The position numbers and the translations under genes are program-made. DNA of 64,000 bases, taken from positions 5,620 to 69,619 of the forward strand of contig DCHO01000065.1 of the NCBI GenBank assembly GCA_002315655.1, in the 5' to 3' direction. Shown piece by piece: positions 44,401 to 53,480 of this stretch (positions are counted from its first letter, which is position 1; each line of letters begins with the position of its first letter). The notes under the pieces were generated by a model. It ran no database searches and had not been told where the DNA came from. It worked only from the letters and a program-made list of their open reading frames with translations. The DNA is from Christensenella sp. UBA1750. Its GTDB lineage: Bacteria; Bacillota; Clostridia; Christensenellales; UBA1750.

Positions 44401-47400
44401 CGCCGCGCCGGGAGTGGACACGGAAGTCTCGCCCGCGCAGGAATCGGTGATCTCTTTGCCGCTTTCGTCATAGGCCTTAGCCGAGATTATGCCGGAAGCA
44501 TAGGTCACATTAAAGGTTGCATAGAGCGCGGTGGAGCCGCTGCCGGACACCGCTGTGCAGACGGAGGTGTTGTCGGAAGCGGTGGTGTAGGTTATGTAGG
44601 TATGCCCGGCGGCGGTCGTGTGCCTAGTGCCCGTGGCGGTACCGATGAGGCTGCCGTTGCGGTACAGTTCGACCTTCGCGGCGTTGGAATAGATGACAAC
44701 GGGCGTTTTGCCGTTTGTTGTGTACTGGTTGTCCGCATCCCAGGCGGTGACAAGGTGCAGGGTATTTTCCTTGGTGTTCCACTGGCTGCGGTAGAAGTAG
44801 AAGGTGTCCTTCACAAAGCCCGTGGTGTCCGCAATGCCGAAATAGCTGCTGTTGGGCATCGCGCCGGAGCCGGTGACGGAGCCGCTGCCCGTGCCGTTGT
44901 AGGGCGTGGGTTCGCCTAAGTAGTCAAAGCCCGTCCAGACAAATTCGCCGGAAATATAGTCCTTGGTCAGCGTGTCATAAAGGGAAGCGTGGGCGGTCTT
45001 GCCCCAGCTCACGGCGGAGGTGTCGTAGGAGGTCAGGTGATATTCCCCATCCACCCCAGCGTTGTTGCTCTGGGACACATACACGTCACGGGAATTGGTG
45101 GCGGATGTGGTTTCGGAGGAAACCAGCGCGCCCCAATAGCTGTTCAGAGAGGAAAGCTGGGAAGAAGAAGCGTAGTTGAAGCCCACCACGCCGCCCGCGC
45201 TCTGCACAGCAGAGAGCACCTGCCCCATAACGGAGGTTTTGTCCGTGACGCGGGTGTTGTCTCCGATGGTGACAGGGCGTGAGGTGTCCTGCGCCTGCAC
45301 ATACGCAATCAGATTCTTCGCAATCGTCGGATAAGCGGAGCAGGAGGTCGAAGTTCCCTCGGTGATCTCGTTGCCTAACGACCACAGAATCACGCAGGGC
45401 GCATTGCGGTCACGCCGCACCATGGAGGTAATGGCGTACTGCGCGTATGTTTCGCCGCTCTCGGCACCCACAAGGCCGTTGTCGGCAGAGATCGTGGCGT
45501 TAAAGTATTTGGAGAAATCGTTGCTGTTGCCGTTCTTGGGCTGGCTCCACCCGTCAAAGGCTTCCTCAATGACCATGAGCCCCAATTCATTGCACAGAGC
45601 AATCAGGTTTTCGTCTGCGGGGTTGTGGGTGGTGCGGATGGCGTTGACGCCCATGTCCTTCATGAGACGCAACTGCCGCTCAATGGCATCGGAATACGCC
45701 GCAGCGCCCAGACCGCCCTGGTCGTGGTGGAGGCACACACCGTTGAGCTTCACGGTTTCGCCGTTTAAGGAGAAGCCCTTTGTGCCGTCAAACTCCGTCC
45801 AGCGGAATCCGAAATCGTCCGTGACCGCATCGACTTCCTTGCCGTCCACGGTCACAACGTTCTGCACGGTGTAAAGGTTCGGGTCATCCGTCGACCACAG
45901 AGCCGGGGAAGAAACCACCGCGCTTATGTCGGCAGAAACAGTGCTTCCCGCTTTGACGGTCACGCTCTTACTGCCGGAGGCAACGGGAACAGAGCTGTTC
46001 TTTCTGTAAATGTTAGCCGTGACGGTGACGGTTTTGTCCGCTGCGCTGTCATTGACGATCTCTGCGGAAACCTGCACCGTGCCCTTACCGGAAGCAATGT
46101 CCGGCGTGGTAACGGCGGTGCCATTCAGCGCAATATGCACAGGGTTTGCGGAAATGAGCGTCACATCGCGGTAAATGCCGCTGCCGGAATACCATCTGCT
46201 GGAAGGGATGTTGTTCACGGCCTTCACAGCGATCACATTACTGCCGCTCTTTACATACTCGGTCAGATCGACGGCAAAGGCGGAATAGCCGTAGTGGTGC
46301 TCGCCCACATACTGCCCGTTGCAGTAAACATAAGCATCGGAATACACGCCGTCAAAGTTCAGCAGGAAGGTTTTGCCGATTTCGCTTTCCTCCACGGAAA
46401 AACTCTTGCGGTACCAGCCCGTGCCGCCGGGCAGGAAGCCGGATTCCGCCTCGCCGGAGGTCGTGTAGCTCTGGGAAATAGAAAAGTCATGCGGCAGGGT
46501 CACGGAATCCCATGCGGAATCATCGAAGGAAGCAGCATAGGCATCGGACACATCACCTAAATGGAACTTCCAGCCGTCATCAAAGTTCACTTCCTCGCGG
46601 CTGCCGGAAAGTGCCTTCTCCCCCACCGCCGCGCCGGGCGCAATGGCGGAAATTAAGTATGTCGCAAAGTTCATCTTGCACAGGCAGTCATCCCCGCTGC
46701 CCCAGCCGTTTGTGTAATCCTCATACAGAATGGCAATGCTGCCGTCCTTGTTTTCCGTCAGCGCGGAGTAGCCGAACCGGTTCGCGGAATGGACGGACGG
46801 CACGCTCATGGAATAGGCAAAGTTCATGCTGCCGTCTTCATCGACCAGACCGACAAAAATCTTACCGTTGACACGCGCCGTGCCGGCGGAGGAATTGCTG
46901 CCGGAAGCTTCGGAACCCGCAGGGCAGGAAATGAGGATTGCCTGCTTGCCGTCCAAGGTTTTGGAATAGGAAAGCGCGGATAACTGAGTGTTGGAGTTCA
47001 CGGAGACGTTCGTGACAACGGGCGTGCTCCAAGCATAGCCGGAGGCGGAAGCCTTTGCATCGGCATAGCAGATTTTGCAGTTGTTGTTGCGGAAGAAGAA
47101 GCGCAGCGTGCCGTCGGCAAGCTCCACGCATTCGCTCTCGGAGCCCCAGTTGTAGGAAAGACTTTCGCTGCGCTGCCAGGTCGCGCCGGAATCCTTGGAG
47201 TAAATGAAGCTGACGCGCTGGCTTTCGTTGGAGCCGTTGTAAGAATACACGGGAAAAACAACGGTACCGTCAGCGGTCACAACGGAGTTGCCCGGGGCAA
47301 CCAGACAGGCCATCTCGGAGGAGGTTTTGAGGTTTAATAGAGTCGGGGCAGACCACGATTTACCGCCGTCTGTGGACTTTGTAAGATACAGATAGCCTGT

Positions 47401-49134
47401 GCGCACGACCTTATAGGGCGAATCGGCGCAGAACAGGTTCGTGTCGCAATTTGTGCCCTTGATATTGAAGTGCTCATCCACCGTGTAGCCGGAAACAACC
47501 GTGCCGGAGCTATTACGGATGGTATAATCGGACAGATCGAGATAATAGGAATAGGAGGTGCTGCTGCCGGCAGCGAGCTTCAGATTGCCGTTTCCGTCAA
47601 AGGCTAAGGATGTGGAGGGCGCGGTATTGCCGCTGCCGTTTAATGCCACACCGTAGGGGTAAAGGTCGCACAGCAAATAAACGGTGTCATTGCCGTCCAC
47701 TGCCATGGCTGGGTCAATGAAAGCCGTGGAGGACGAACCGTTATACACATTTCCGTTGTCGCCCAAGTAATTGGCGAAAGCATACGTCCAGTTTTCTCCG
47801 CCGTCCTTGGAAACGCTCACCAGCGTGTCCAGTCCGCCGCCGTCATAAACGGTGTTCCAGCGGGCATCCGCCGCCGCGACCAGCGTTCCGTCGGATAAGG
47901 TCACAAGGGAGGGAATGCGGAAGGAGTTGCTGCCCGCCGTGCCCTGCGGGAAGGGATTGCCCTGCGTGGTCTTGGGCGTTTCCTGCCCCTTGCTCTCGGG
48001 CAGCGCGGAACCGAAGGCAGCAATCACGGCGGCGGTGTTCTTCACCACGTTTGTGTCGGTGTCCGCCTGGGGATAATCGCACCAGATGCAGAAGCACGCG
48101 CCGTAGGGGTCGGAAATGGTCGAACCCTGGAAGGAATTGACATTGAAGCCGGAGGCCTTCGTGGCGGTGCACTGCCAGTCGCTCTTGCCCAGCACCCAAT
48201 AGTAGTCGCCGTGGGTGTTGACAACCTCAAAGCCGTAGGTGTTGTGCAGGGTGGAAGCGGACATAGGCGTGTAGCCCGACCAGCCGGAGGACCAGTAGAG
48301 AATCACAATATCGTTGTCAAAAGTGCCATAGGAGGTGGTGTTGTTGAAATAAATGCCGTCATTGAAGGCCATGGGGGTCATGCCCGCGTCCTTGATGATG
48401 GAAGCCAGACCGTTGACATAGGAGACGAAGGAGCCGTATTTGCGGCTGCTGATGAGGTTGCCGAAGCCCATGGAGCCGGAGGTGTATTTGTCGTTGGCGT
48501 ACTCGTCCGAGCCCATGTTAAAGTAAGTGCAGCCTTTTTTCGCAAAATACTCCGCATACTTCTTAACCAGCGTCTGCGTAAAGGCCACGGCCGTGGAATT
48601 GGTCACATCCACCGTGCGGGCGGAACCGGCATACGCCACGTTGGAAAGGCCGCAGTATTCCATGCAGTCCACAATGGCGTCCATGTGCCCAGGGGTGTTG
48701 ATGAGCGGGATGATGGAAATGCTCTTGGATTTGGCATAGGCCAGAATCTCATCCATTTCACTCTCGGTCAGCTCATCTACGGTAAAGTTGCTGTACGCTT
48801 CGTTGCCGCTATGCAGCCCTGCGGAAACCTGCGCGCTTGTGTAGGTCGTGCCGCCGACAGTCAGCGACAGATCATCCAGCAGGAAGCGCAGCCCGTCGTT
48901 GCCGATGCCCAGCTGCACATGGGTAAACCCGGCAGAGGCGGCATTGTCGATGATGCTCTTTAAGGAACTAACGGAGAAATACTTTCTGCCGCAGTCCACA
49001 AAAACGATCTTGATGAACGTGTCGTTGCCCGTGCTCCCGGAAGCCGCCACGGGCACCACACCGAGACCGAAAACGGTCGTCAGCGCCATCATGACCGCCA
49101 ACATCCACGAAAGCACTCTCTTTCTCAGCTTCAT
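41473..49134 (-). CDS. Giant secreted multidomain glycosidase: GH20 + GH33 sialidase + GH2 + binding modules
   Basis: 2553 residues. Order: signal peptide 1-32 (WMLAVMMALTTVFGLGVVPV); GH20 hexosaminidase-type barrel about 40-375 with the catalytic pair Asp210-Glu211 in NMGSDEY; GH33 sialidase about 395-840 with the RIP motif at 406-408 and Asp boxes SVSKDGGENW, TKSTDGGKSW, YSKDSGATW; GH2 beta-galactosidase-type module about 849-1500 with acid/base Glu1256 in WSLGNE and likely nucleophile Glu1341 in SSETTSA; Ig-like linkers; a Ser-rich possible binding module about 1850-1975, repeated at 2407-2553; and from about 2010 three MucBP-like units alternating with three FIVAR-like helical units. No LPXTG or SLH anchor. 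ATG at 49134 follows GGAGGAG. It would remove sialic acid, Gal and HexNAc from mucin-type glycans outside the cell. Confidence 0.93.
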   Translation of the reverse strand: MKLRKRVLSWMLAVMMALTTVFGLGVVPVAASGSTGNDTFIKIVFVDCGRKYFSVSSLKSIIDNAASAGFTHVQLGIGNDGLRFLLDDLSLTVGGTTYTSAQVSAGLHSGNEAYSNFTVDELTESEMDEILAYAKSKSISIIPLINTPGHMDAIVDCMEYCGLSNVAYAGSARTVDVTNSTAVAFTQTLVKKYAEYFAKKGCTYFNMGSDEYANDKYTSGSMGFGNLISSRKYGSFVSYVNGLASIIKDAGMTPMAFNDGIYFNNTTSYGTFDNDIVILYWSSGWSGYTPMSASTLHNTYGFEVVNTHGDYYWVLGKSDWQCTATKASGFNVNSFQGSTISDPYGACFCIWCDYPQADTDTNVVKNTAAVIAAFGSALPESKGQETPKTTQGNPFPQGTAGSNSFRIPSLVTLSDGTLVAAADARWNTVYDGGGLDTLVSVSKDGGENWTYAFANYLGDNGNVYNGSSSTAFIDPAMAVDGNDTVYLLCDLYPYGVALNGSGNTAPSTSLAFDGNGNLKLAAGSSTSYSYYLDLSDYTIRNSSGTVVSGYTVDEHFNIKGTNCDTNLFCADSPYKVVRTGYLYLTKSTDGGKSWSAPTLLNLKTSSEMACLVAPGNSVVTADGTVVFPVYSYNGSNESQRVSFIYSKDSGATWQRSESLSYNWGSESECVELADGTLRFFFRNNNCKICYADAKASASGYAWSTPVVTNVSVNSNTQLSALSYSKTLDGKQAILISCPAGSEASGSNSSAGTARVNGKIFVGLVDEDGSMNFAYSMSVPSVHSANRFGYSALTENKDGSIAILYEDYTNGWGSGDDCLCKMNFATYLISAIAPGAAVGEKALSGSREEVNFDDGWKFHLGDVSDAYAASFDDSAWDSVTLPHDFSISQSYTTSGEAESGFLPGGTGWYRKSFSVEESEIGKTFLLNFDGVYSDAYVYCNGQYVGEHHYGYSAFAVDLTEYVKSGSNVIAVKAVNNIPSSRWYSGSGIYRDVTLISANPVHIALNGTAVTTPDIASGKGTVQVSAEIVNDSAADKTVTVTANIYRKNSSVPVASGSKSVTVKAGSTVSADISAVVSSPALWSTDDPNLYTVQNVVTVDGKEVDAVTDDFGFRWTEFDGTKGFSLNGETVKLNGVCLHHDQGGLGAAAYSDAIERQLRLMKDMGVNAIRTTHNPADENLIALCNELGLMVIEEAFDGWSQPKNGNSNDFSKYFNATISADNGLVGAESGETYAQYAITSMVRRDRNAPCVILWSLGNEITEGTSTSCSAYPTIAKNLIAYVQAQDTSRPVTIGDNTRVTDKTSVMGQVLSAVQSAGGVVGFNYASSSQLSSLNSYWGALVSSETTSATNSRDVYVSQSNNAGVDGEYHLTSYDTSAVSWGKTAHASLYDTLTKDYISGEFVWTGFDYLGEPTPYNGTGSGSVTGSGAMPNSSYFGIADTTGFVKDTFYFYRSQWNTKENTLHLVTAWDADNQYTTNGKTPVVIYSNAAKVELYRNGSLIGTATGTRHTTAAGHTYITYTTASDNTSVCTAVSGSGSTALYATFNVTYASGIISAKAYDESGKEITDSCAGETSVSTPGAAAKIRLTAEKGAANTGELVYFDVEITDVNGIFDTTAEPTINITLSGSGKILAVDNGDQATTKKGQQPSVLTSDTAASLPAYAGRALVIVQAGEGDEAITLTATASGLETAISSVSVNGGEIPDAPDEPEKAGFVDPDGGEELLDALNLSGDEGTTLTARFAGSKGTPAVSVGNLSVAAASINNGTVSITLKKPGETTVTVSYLGKTYPIALTVYKAYAKQQTIELDIGESTTFVDETGDYEAAYTKDRLDEAIASVTVQGTTVAAVPAVEGGLTKQTTLGSTCLIGYVSGSSKYFLTASGSSLSYTNDASKATVWSVSGSGSSIYLKSGSYYLRHNNNSLGLSTSTSNATWSYSSSKGFYYSSSTKSFFSSRTSTYYLCYSSGFKLSTSSTKYAAAYTVAEGTPGVEGKAYTTITISGLSGGETKVGIGDTLYTVKVKSPHQVITVYTVDDVGKTLKDSYTISGAEGTLYTVDAPALYGYVAPQPVSGTFTGDVTGTITLIYNLNTDKNALKNALDAAITEQGEYTDATYQGYAAALAAAKTVYNKPRATQTEVDEALSALNDARDALTDKVYTVTVHFTDAWGDKLAEDETQSGKKGEVYAFTPAPIDNYDTPEAVSGTFAKDDSFTLVYVLNTDKSTLKTLLDEALPAADYTTASFAPYSAALISGKAVYDNAKAKQGDVDQAVKAINDAKDALAELTYGSITVHLIDDAGETIGEDIFLEGETGTTYTVILDPIENYDTPDPITGSFGKNTADEANAVYVLNTDKTALKRLLDETLAESDYTAVTYVPYKQAMTDGKTVYDNARAMQTEVNAAVTAIENAKAALKKNGSTFTLDTDGIDSGSEYVLTNTSGYALGVSNGSITATKLTASNSALSNVSDNYVWIITGNTSNGYVLKNKSTGTYLTYSTSSNWFTISYTLKVSSTQTAWKRKTSGSYTRLYATASRKSLYLRYSSGFGIATSATSSCNLMLYKAQ

Positions 49135-49188
49135 ATTCCGCTCCTCCATCCTCACAAAACGGACTATTTGCCCGTATATACTCTAACA

Positions 49189-49222
49189 ATTATAGTATAA
49201 CCCATTTGAAACAGAATGGAAA
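49189..49222 (-). promoter_or_regulatory. Candidate promoter of the giant glycosidase
   Basis: Two overlapping leftward -10 boxes, TATACT (49199-49194) and TATAAT (49194-49189). For the first, TTTCCA (49222-49217) lies 17 bases upstream as a weak -35. Confidence 0.5.
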
Positions 49223-49269
49223 CATCGCTGACCTAATTTTCGGGAAAATCTCCGCATTTTGCTGCCATA

Positions 49270-50892
49270 TCAGGCATTCTTTTCTCCAAGCAGATCGTGA
49301 TAGTGCTTCCATCTTCCATAGATTTCATCGTACTGTTTCCCGTGTGCCGCGTCAGGCTCCACGGTCATGCACCCGGCAGAAGCCATGTTTTCGATGGCTT
49401 CTCCCATCTCCATTCCTCCGGCCATAGCACCCAAAATCGCCGAGCTGACCGCCGTGAGCAGCGTCTCCTCGGAGACCTCCACAGGTCTGCCCAGGACGGA
49501 CGCAATCTGCCGCACCAAGAAGCCGTTTTTCAGCGGAATGCCGCCGCAGAGCACGATTTTGTCAAAAGGCAGTCCGTTTGCCGCAAAATGCTCCAAAATG
49601 ATGCGGATGCTGCACGCAATCGACTGCACAAAGGCACAATAAAGGTCGGCGGTAGTGGTGGAAAGCCCCATGCCGAGTACGTTTCCGCGCAGCGCCATAT
49701 TGTTAAGGACACAGCGGTTCCCGTTCCACCAGTCCAGTACCGTCACGGAATTGCTCCACGACTCTTTATCTGCCTGTTCCGACAGATATTCGTGAAGCCC
49801 TTTCCCCTTCGCTTCCGCCTGTGCGGAAATCTCGGAGGGCACCATGGCTTTGCAGAACCAGTCCAGCATATCCCCCGCGCAGGGCGTTCCCGCGTCATAC
49901 GACCACCTCCCCGGCACCATGCCGCCGAAGGTCACACCGTTGATGCCGCCGATGGTCATTTTTTCGTCAGAGGTGAAGGACATCGCCATAGAGGTGCCCA
50001 CGGTGATGGCAATGGTTTTCGGCTCCTTTGCGCAGAAGTAAAGCCCCGGCGTGCTGCCGTCGCCCATGGGCACAGCCACGGGGATTCCCGCTTTCAGCCC
50101 CAAACGCTCTGCCGCAGCTTTCTTGAGAACTCCGCAGGGCGCGGAATAATCCGAGATTTCCCCCGCGAATTTCGCAAAGAAGGCCGCCGCAAAGCCGTCC
50201 GCCAGCGCGTCTAATTCATCCTTCTCCGGCCAGCCGGTCTTTTCGCTCCACAAGCCCTTGAACCCGGCGGAATACAGGCTGTGCACCTGCTTCCCGGTCA
50301 GCAGCAGCGCCAGCCATTCGCCCAGGTCGCAGAACCGCTCCGTCGCGTCAAAGACTGCCCTGTCCTCCTCATAGGTTTCCAGCAGCTTGGGCAGGGCATA
50401 TTCGCAGTTGCAGGTTCCGGCATAGTTTTCAAGCACGGCAAATTTGCCCTCGTTTTCGTATAGTGCCTGAATCCTGTCGGCCTGTCCCGCCGCCGCATGG
50501 TGCTTCCACAGCTTGATATAGGCCATGGGATGCTTTTCAAACCCGGGAAGCTCGCTCACCACCGTGCCGTCCGATAGGCACGGCACCATAGTGTAGGCCG
50601 TAGCGTCAATGCCGATCCCGATGATTTCGTCAGGGCTTACGCCGGACTTCTCCAGCGCGCCCCGGATGCTTTTGACCAGCGCGTCCTTATAGTCCTGCGG
50701 CTCGGCCAGCGCCGCATCCGCGGGCAGCGGCGTTCCGTCCGGGAGATTCCCGGTAACGACCCCATGCGGGAAAATCGCAACGCTCTCCCCCATCACCTGC
50801 CCGCTTGCGCAGGACACCACCACCGCTCGGGCGGACAGCGTGCCGTAATCTATTCCAATGGCATATCCGTTCTTTTTCAGCATTTCCTTCAT
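49270..50892 (-). CDS. FGGY-family carbohydrate kinase, ribulokinase-like
   Basis: 540 residues. N-terminal FGGY domain with GYAIGIDYGTLSARAVVV and GIGIDATAYTMVP; C-terminal domain with AITVGTSMAMS and KIVLCGGIPLKNGFLVRQIASVLG. This length and the two motifs fit the AraB-type ribulokinases, which phosphorylate L-ribulose at C5. No araA or araD gene is next to it, so its substrate could be another ketose. The ATG at 50892 has GAGGGTGG upstream. It is transcribed alone, divergent from the GNAT gene. Confidence 0.87.
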   Translation of the reverse strand: MKEMLKKNGYAIGIDYGTLSARAVVVSCASGQVMGESVAIFPHGVVTGNLPDGTPLPADAALAEPQDYKDALVKSIRGALEKSGVSPDEIIGIGIDATAYTMVPCLSDGTVVSELPGFEKHPMAYIKLWKHHAAAGQADRIQALYENEGKFAVLENYAGTCNCEYALPKLLETYEEDRAVFDATERFCDLGEWLALLLTGKQVHSLYSAGFKGLWSEKTGWPEKDELDALADGFAAAFFAKFAGEISDYSAPCGVLKKAAAERLGLKAGIPVAVPMGDGSTPGLYFCAKEPKTIAITVGTSMAMSFTSDEKMTIGGINGVTFGGMVPGRWSYDAGTPCAGDMLDWFCKAMVPSEISAQAEAKGKGLHEYLSEQADKESWSNSVTVLDWWNGNRCVLNNMALRGNVLGMGLSTTTADLYCAFVQSIACSIRIILEHFAANGLPFDKIVLCGGIPLKNGFLVRQIASVLGRPVEVSEETLLTAVSSAILGAMAGGMEMGEAIENMASAGCMTVEPDAAHGKQYDEIYGRWKHYHDLLGEKNA

Positions 50893-51032
50893 TATTTTTC
50901 CACCCTCATTTCAGTCCTATTTATATGGATAAGCTTTTCCGCTGTGCAATCATTTGATTTCCATTATACAGGCGGTCAGGCAATCACGCAACCGTTCGCC
51001 CGCTTCCTTCTTTGAAATGCCTGTTCAAGCGC

Positions 51033-51060
51033 TTGTTATTTTCGCTGTGTGTGCTATACT
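51033..51060 (+). promoter_or_regulatory. Candidate promoter of the GNAT gene
   Basis: TTGTTA (51033-51038), 16-base spacer, TATACT (51055-51060). Confidence 0.5.
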
Positions 51061-51146
51061 TGTGTTTGTCACAGACCGTTACGCTGATTTGACAAAACGC
51101 ACATGAATTGTGCGGGGAAAACATACTGTGGAAAAGAGATCAAGAT

Positions 51147-51782
51147 ATGTTCAGAAAGATGAAAAACGGTGAAGAAGAAAAGGTTGCGGAGGTGCTGACC
51201 GAGGCGTTCATAGAATACCCGCTCTACCGGGAGTGCCTGCGCGGCTGCACAGATTATCGCCATCAGTTGACGAAGTTTATGTTCGTTTGGGTAAATATAT
51301 GGCAGGATTCCACCTATGTGAATGAAGAAATGAACTTCGTGGCCTGCCTTGAAAAGCCCGAGGACAACAATCCTTCGCCGTTTTCGCGCAGGATGCGGAG
51401 ATTGTTGGTCGATCAGTTCCGCGATTATTCCTTAGCCTCACGGCTTCGGATGCTCCAATACCTGCTTATATCCGAGAGGGTTGTAAAAAAATACAATCAG
51501 AAAGGCGACTACTATCTTCACAGCCTTGCAACGATAGGAACAGCCCGGGGCAGCGGAATCATTTTCCGTTTTTTCAACGAAGTTGTGGGCAGCAGACCCT
51601 TTCTCTGCGAAACCCACACGGAGCGAAACAAAAGGCTTTATGAGCGCATGGGCATGGTTTTGTGTGAGGCCTTGACCTGGCACCATCTCCCCCACTATCT
51701 CCTTCGGCGTCCCGAGGATGCCGACTGTAATTATGAATCGGCAATCGCAGAGCACAGCCGGAAAGACCCCTCCCCGCAATGA
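51147..51782 (+). CDS. GNAT-family N-acetyltransferase
   Basis: 211 residues. VAEVLTEAFIEYPLYRECL at the start, the acetyl-CoA-binding beta-bulge and loop around YYLHSLATIGTARGSG, and the C-terminal CETHTERNKRLYERMGMVL are family-like. The Q/RxxGxG/A loop is shortened to GTARGSG. The ATG at 51147 has only a weak ribosome site (AGAGAT), so an alternative non-ATG start at 51108 cannot be excluded. Substrate unknown. It faces the biosynthetic cluster across a shared terminator. Confidence 0.75.
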   Translation: MFRKMKNGEEEKVAEVLTEAFIEYPLYRECLRGCTDYRHQLTKFMFVWVNIWQDSTYVNEEMNFVACLEKPEDNNPSPFSRRMRRLLVDQFRDYSLASRLRMLQYLLISERVVKKYNQKGDYYLHSLATIGTARGSGIIFRFFNEVVGSRPFLCETHTERNKRLYERMGMVLCEALTWHHLPHYLLRRPEDADCNYESAIAEHSRKDPSPQ

Positions 51783-51821
51783 ACCGACGGATTCTTTGCA
51801 ATACAGGCATCCCCCATACAC

Positions 51822-51865
51822 AAAGCAGCCCGATCTGTCATTAAGACAAATCGGACTGCTTTTAT
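51822..51865. terminator. Bidirectional terminator between GNAT and condensation genes
   Basis: AAAGCAGCCCGAT-CTGTC ... GACAAATCGGACTGCTTTT (51822-51863), long stem with one mismatch, T-runs on both exits. Confidence 0.85.
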
Positions 51866-51905
51866 GCTGAATCGCTTCAATATGTATGAAGTCTTTCGTA
51901 ATGTT

Positions 51906-53315
51906 CTATTTCACGGAATCCATCAGCTCGCCGATGGTGATGTCGGGATGCTCCATCCCCATTCGGATCAGTCGGACGGTCTCCTCATGCAGCCTTCCGA
52001 TTTCCTCCTCCGTAAAGTTGAAGGGGCGGTATTCATAGAAGAAATCCATGCCGCCGTCCGTGAAGCTGGGCACAATGAGGGCGTATAGGTTGCTGGCGAA
52101 ATGGCCGGTGGTCATGCCGTCAAATTCAATGTTCATTCCTTCAATGGTGAAGGTCGAATCCAGCGGAACGCAGGAAAGAACCATGGAAACATCCGCTTCG
52201 GTCATAAGATGCTTTTGATTTTTTGATTCGATCTTAAAACTATCCATGATAGAGAAATCCGAATGGCGCATGACGGCGAGCTGCTCCTGTGTGACTGTCT
52301 TCAGAGCCTCCGTAAAGGTAGCATCCTCCTTGACGATGGTACGCAGATGCTGTGCCTGAATGCGCAGTCCGCCGCAGTGAAGGTCATCCACGCGCACCCG
52401 GCGGTTGTTGACCATGGCGAAGGTCACGTTCTCCGAGCGCTCATTGATCGCGGAAAGATAGCTGCGCATTCCCAGAATGATGAGGCTCTGCAGCGGCGCA
52501 TGATACTCCCGCGCAAAGTCGTCCACTCTGCGAATCTCGTCACCGTCCATGTGGCAGCGCAGGGTCAGGCTTTTGTCGTGCAACAGGTCAACATAAATTG
52601 CGAAACGGTAATTCGGATCCCGCCTCCTTTTGCGCGTCTTGTTCAGCATCCGCATCCCGTCAACTCCCGCACAGAAAGAAGGATTGTCCGGTGGATAGAC
52701 GGAATTGAAGAACGCCGCATCCGCATCATGCCGCTTTTGGTCATGCTTCCGTTCCAGATCGCGTATCAGGCTGTCCTCAAACCGGGTCAGCGGCGCGGGC
52801 ATTTCCGTTCCGTTTTCCAGCGCCAGATACACGCTTAAGAGATCCCTGTAGAAGATAAACACGGCAGCAATGTCCATGTTCATGTGGGAAACGTTGAAAT
52901 ACAACCCGCTCCGACCGTCCCAGGTCGTAAAGAGGATTGTGCGAAAGACTTGACCCTTCAGATAGCGGATCGTCTTCTTTGCATCCTCAAGCAGGTAGGC
53001 CACCATATCCTCCCGGGTCTTTCCCGAAAAATCGGCAAATCCGATTTCCGGCTCCGGCAAAGAGGGCAGGAAGTAAGAGCGGGTGCCTTTCAGGGTTCTT
53101 ACAAAGTGTTCCCGAAGGCAGTCGTTGCGTTCCTGCTCGATGATCAACGCCTTTTTGAAAATCTGCGGATCCAGCCTGTGGTCGGTGATGATATAGGTCG
53201 GAATTTGCGCCACATTCTTGTGAAGACAGAAATTCAACTGAAAGGCGTTTAGCTCCTGGCTGGCGGAAAGCTCGTACAGTTCAAGTCCCTTATACTCTTT
53301 TTTTCTCACGTTCAT
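51906..53315 (-). CDS. Free-standing condensation-domain protein (NRPS C-domain type)
   Basis: 469 residues, about the length of one C domain. The active-site motif HHxxxD reads SHMNMD: the catalytic second His (His144) and Asp148 are kept, the first His is Ser. FNVSHMNMDIAAVFIFYRDLLSVYL and the later GMRSYLSAINERSENVTFAMVNNRR follow the C-domain pattern. It would transfer a carrier-bound acyl group to an amine or alcohol. The ATG at 53315 has a poor ribosome site (ATAGGAAT), and a GAAGGAG about 55 bases upstream in the same frame suggests the true start could be a rare codon near 53366. Last gene of the cluster, with its own promoter. Confidence 0.82.
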   Translation of the reverse strand: MNVRKKEYKGLELYELSASQELNAFQLNFCLHKNVAQIPTYIITDHRLDPQIFKKALIIEQERNDCLREHFVRTLKGTRSYFLPSLPEPEIGFADFSGKTREDMVAYLLEDAKKTIRYLKGQVFRTILFTTWDGRSGLYFNVSHMNMDIAAVFIFYRDLLSVYLALENGTEMPAPLTRFEDSLIRDLERKHDQKRHDADAAFFNSVYPPDNPSFCAGVDGMRMLNKTRKRRRDPNYRFAIYVDLLHDKSLTLRCHMDGDEIRRVDDFAREYHAPLQSLIILGMRSYLSAINERSENVTFAMVNNRRVRVDDLHCGGLRIQAQHLRTIVKEDATFTEALKTVTQEQLAVMRHSDFSIMDSFKIESKNQKHLMTEADVSMVLSCVPLDSTFTIEGMNIEFDGMTTGHFASNLYALIVPSFTDGGMDFFYEYRPFNFTEEEIGRLHEETVRLIRMGMEHPDITIGELMDSVK

Positions 53316-53379
53316 ATTCCTATCCCGGTTGTTTCCAATGACATAACCGTTTTCGAGGAAACACAGATAGTCTCCTTCA

Positions 53380-53408
53380 ATACTATTTCTCTTAATGCTG
53401 ATGGTCAA
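53380..53408 (-). promoter_or_regulatory. Promoter of the condensation-domain gene
   Basis: Read leftward: TTGACC (53408-53403), 17-base spacer, TAGTAT (53385-53380), directly after the terminator of the ABC permease gene. Confidence 0.65.
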
Positions 53409-53409
53409 G

Positions 53410-53454
53410 AAAAAGAGAGCAAATTGCATTTTCAGAGCACTTTACTCTCTTTTT
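53410..53454 (-). terminator. Candidate terminator of the ABC permease operon
   Basis: AAAAAGAGAG and CTCTCTTTTT arms (53454-53445 and 53419-53410) around a 25-base partly structured loop. Its T-run reaches the next promoter. Confidence 0.6.
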
Positions 53455-53480
53455 CAATCAACCTTATACGGTCTGCAATC

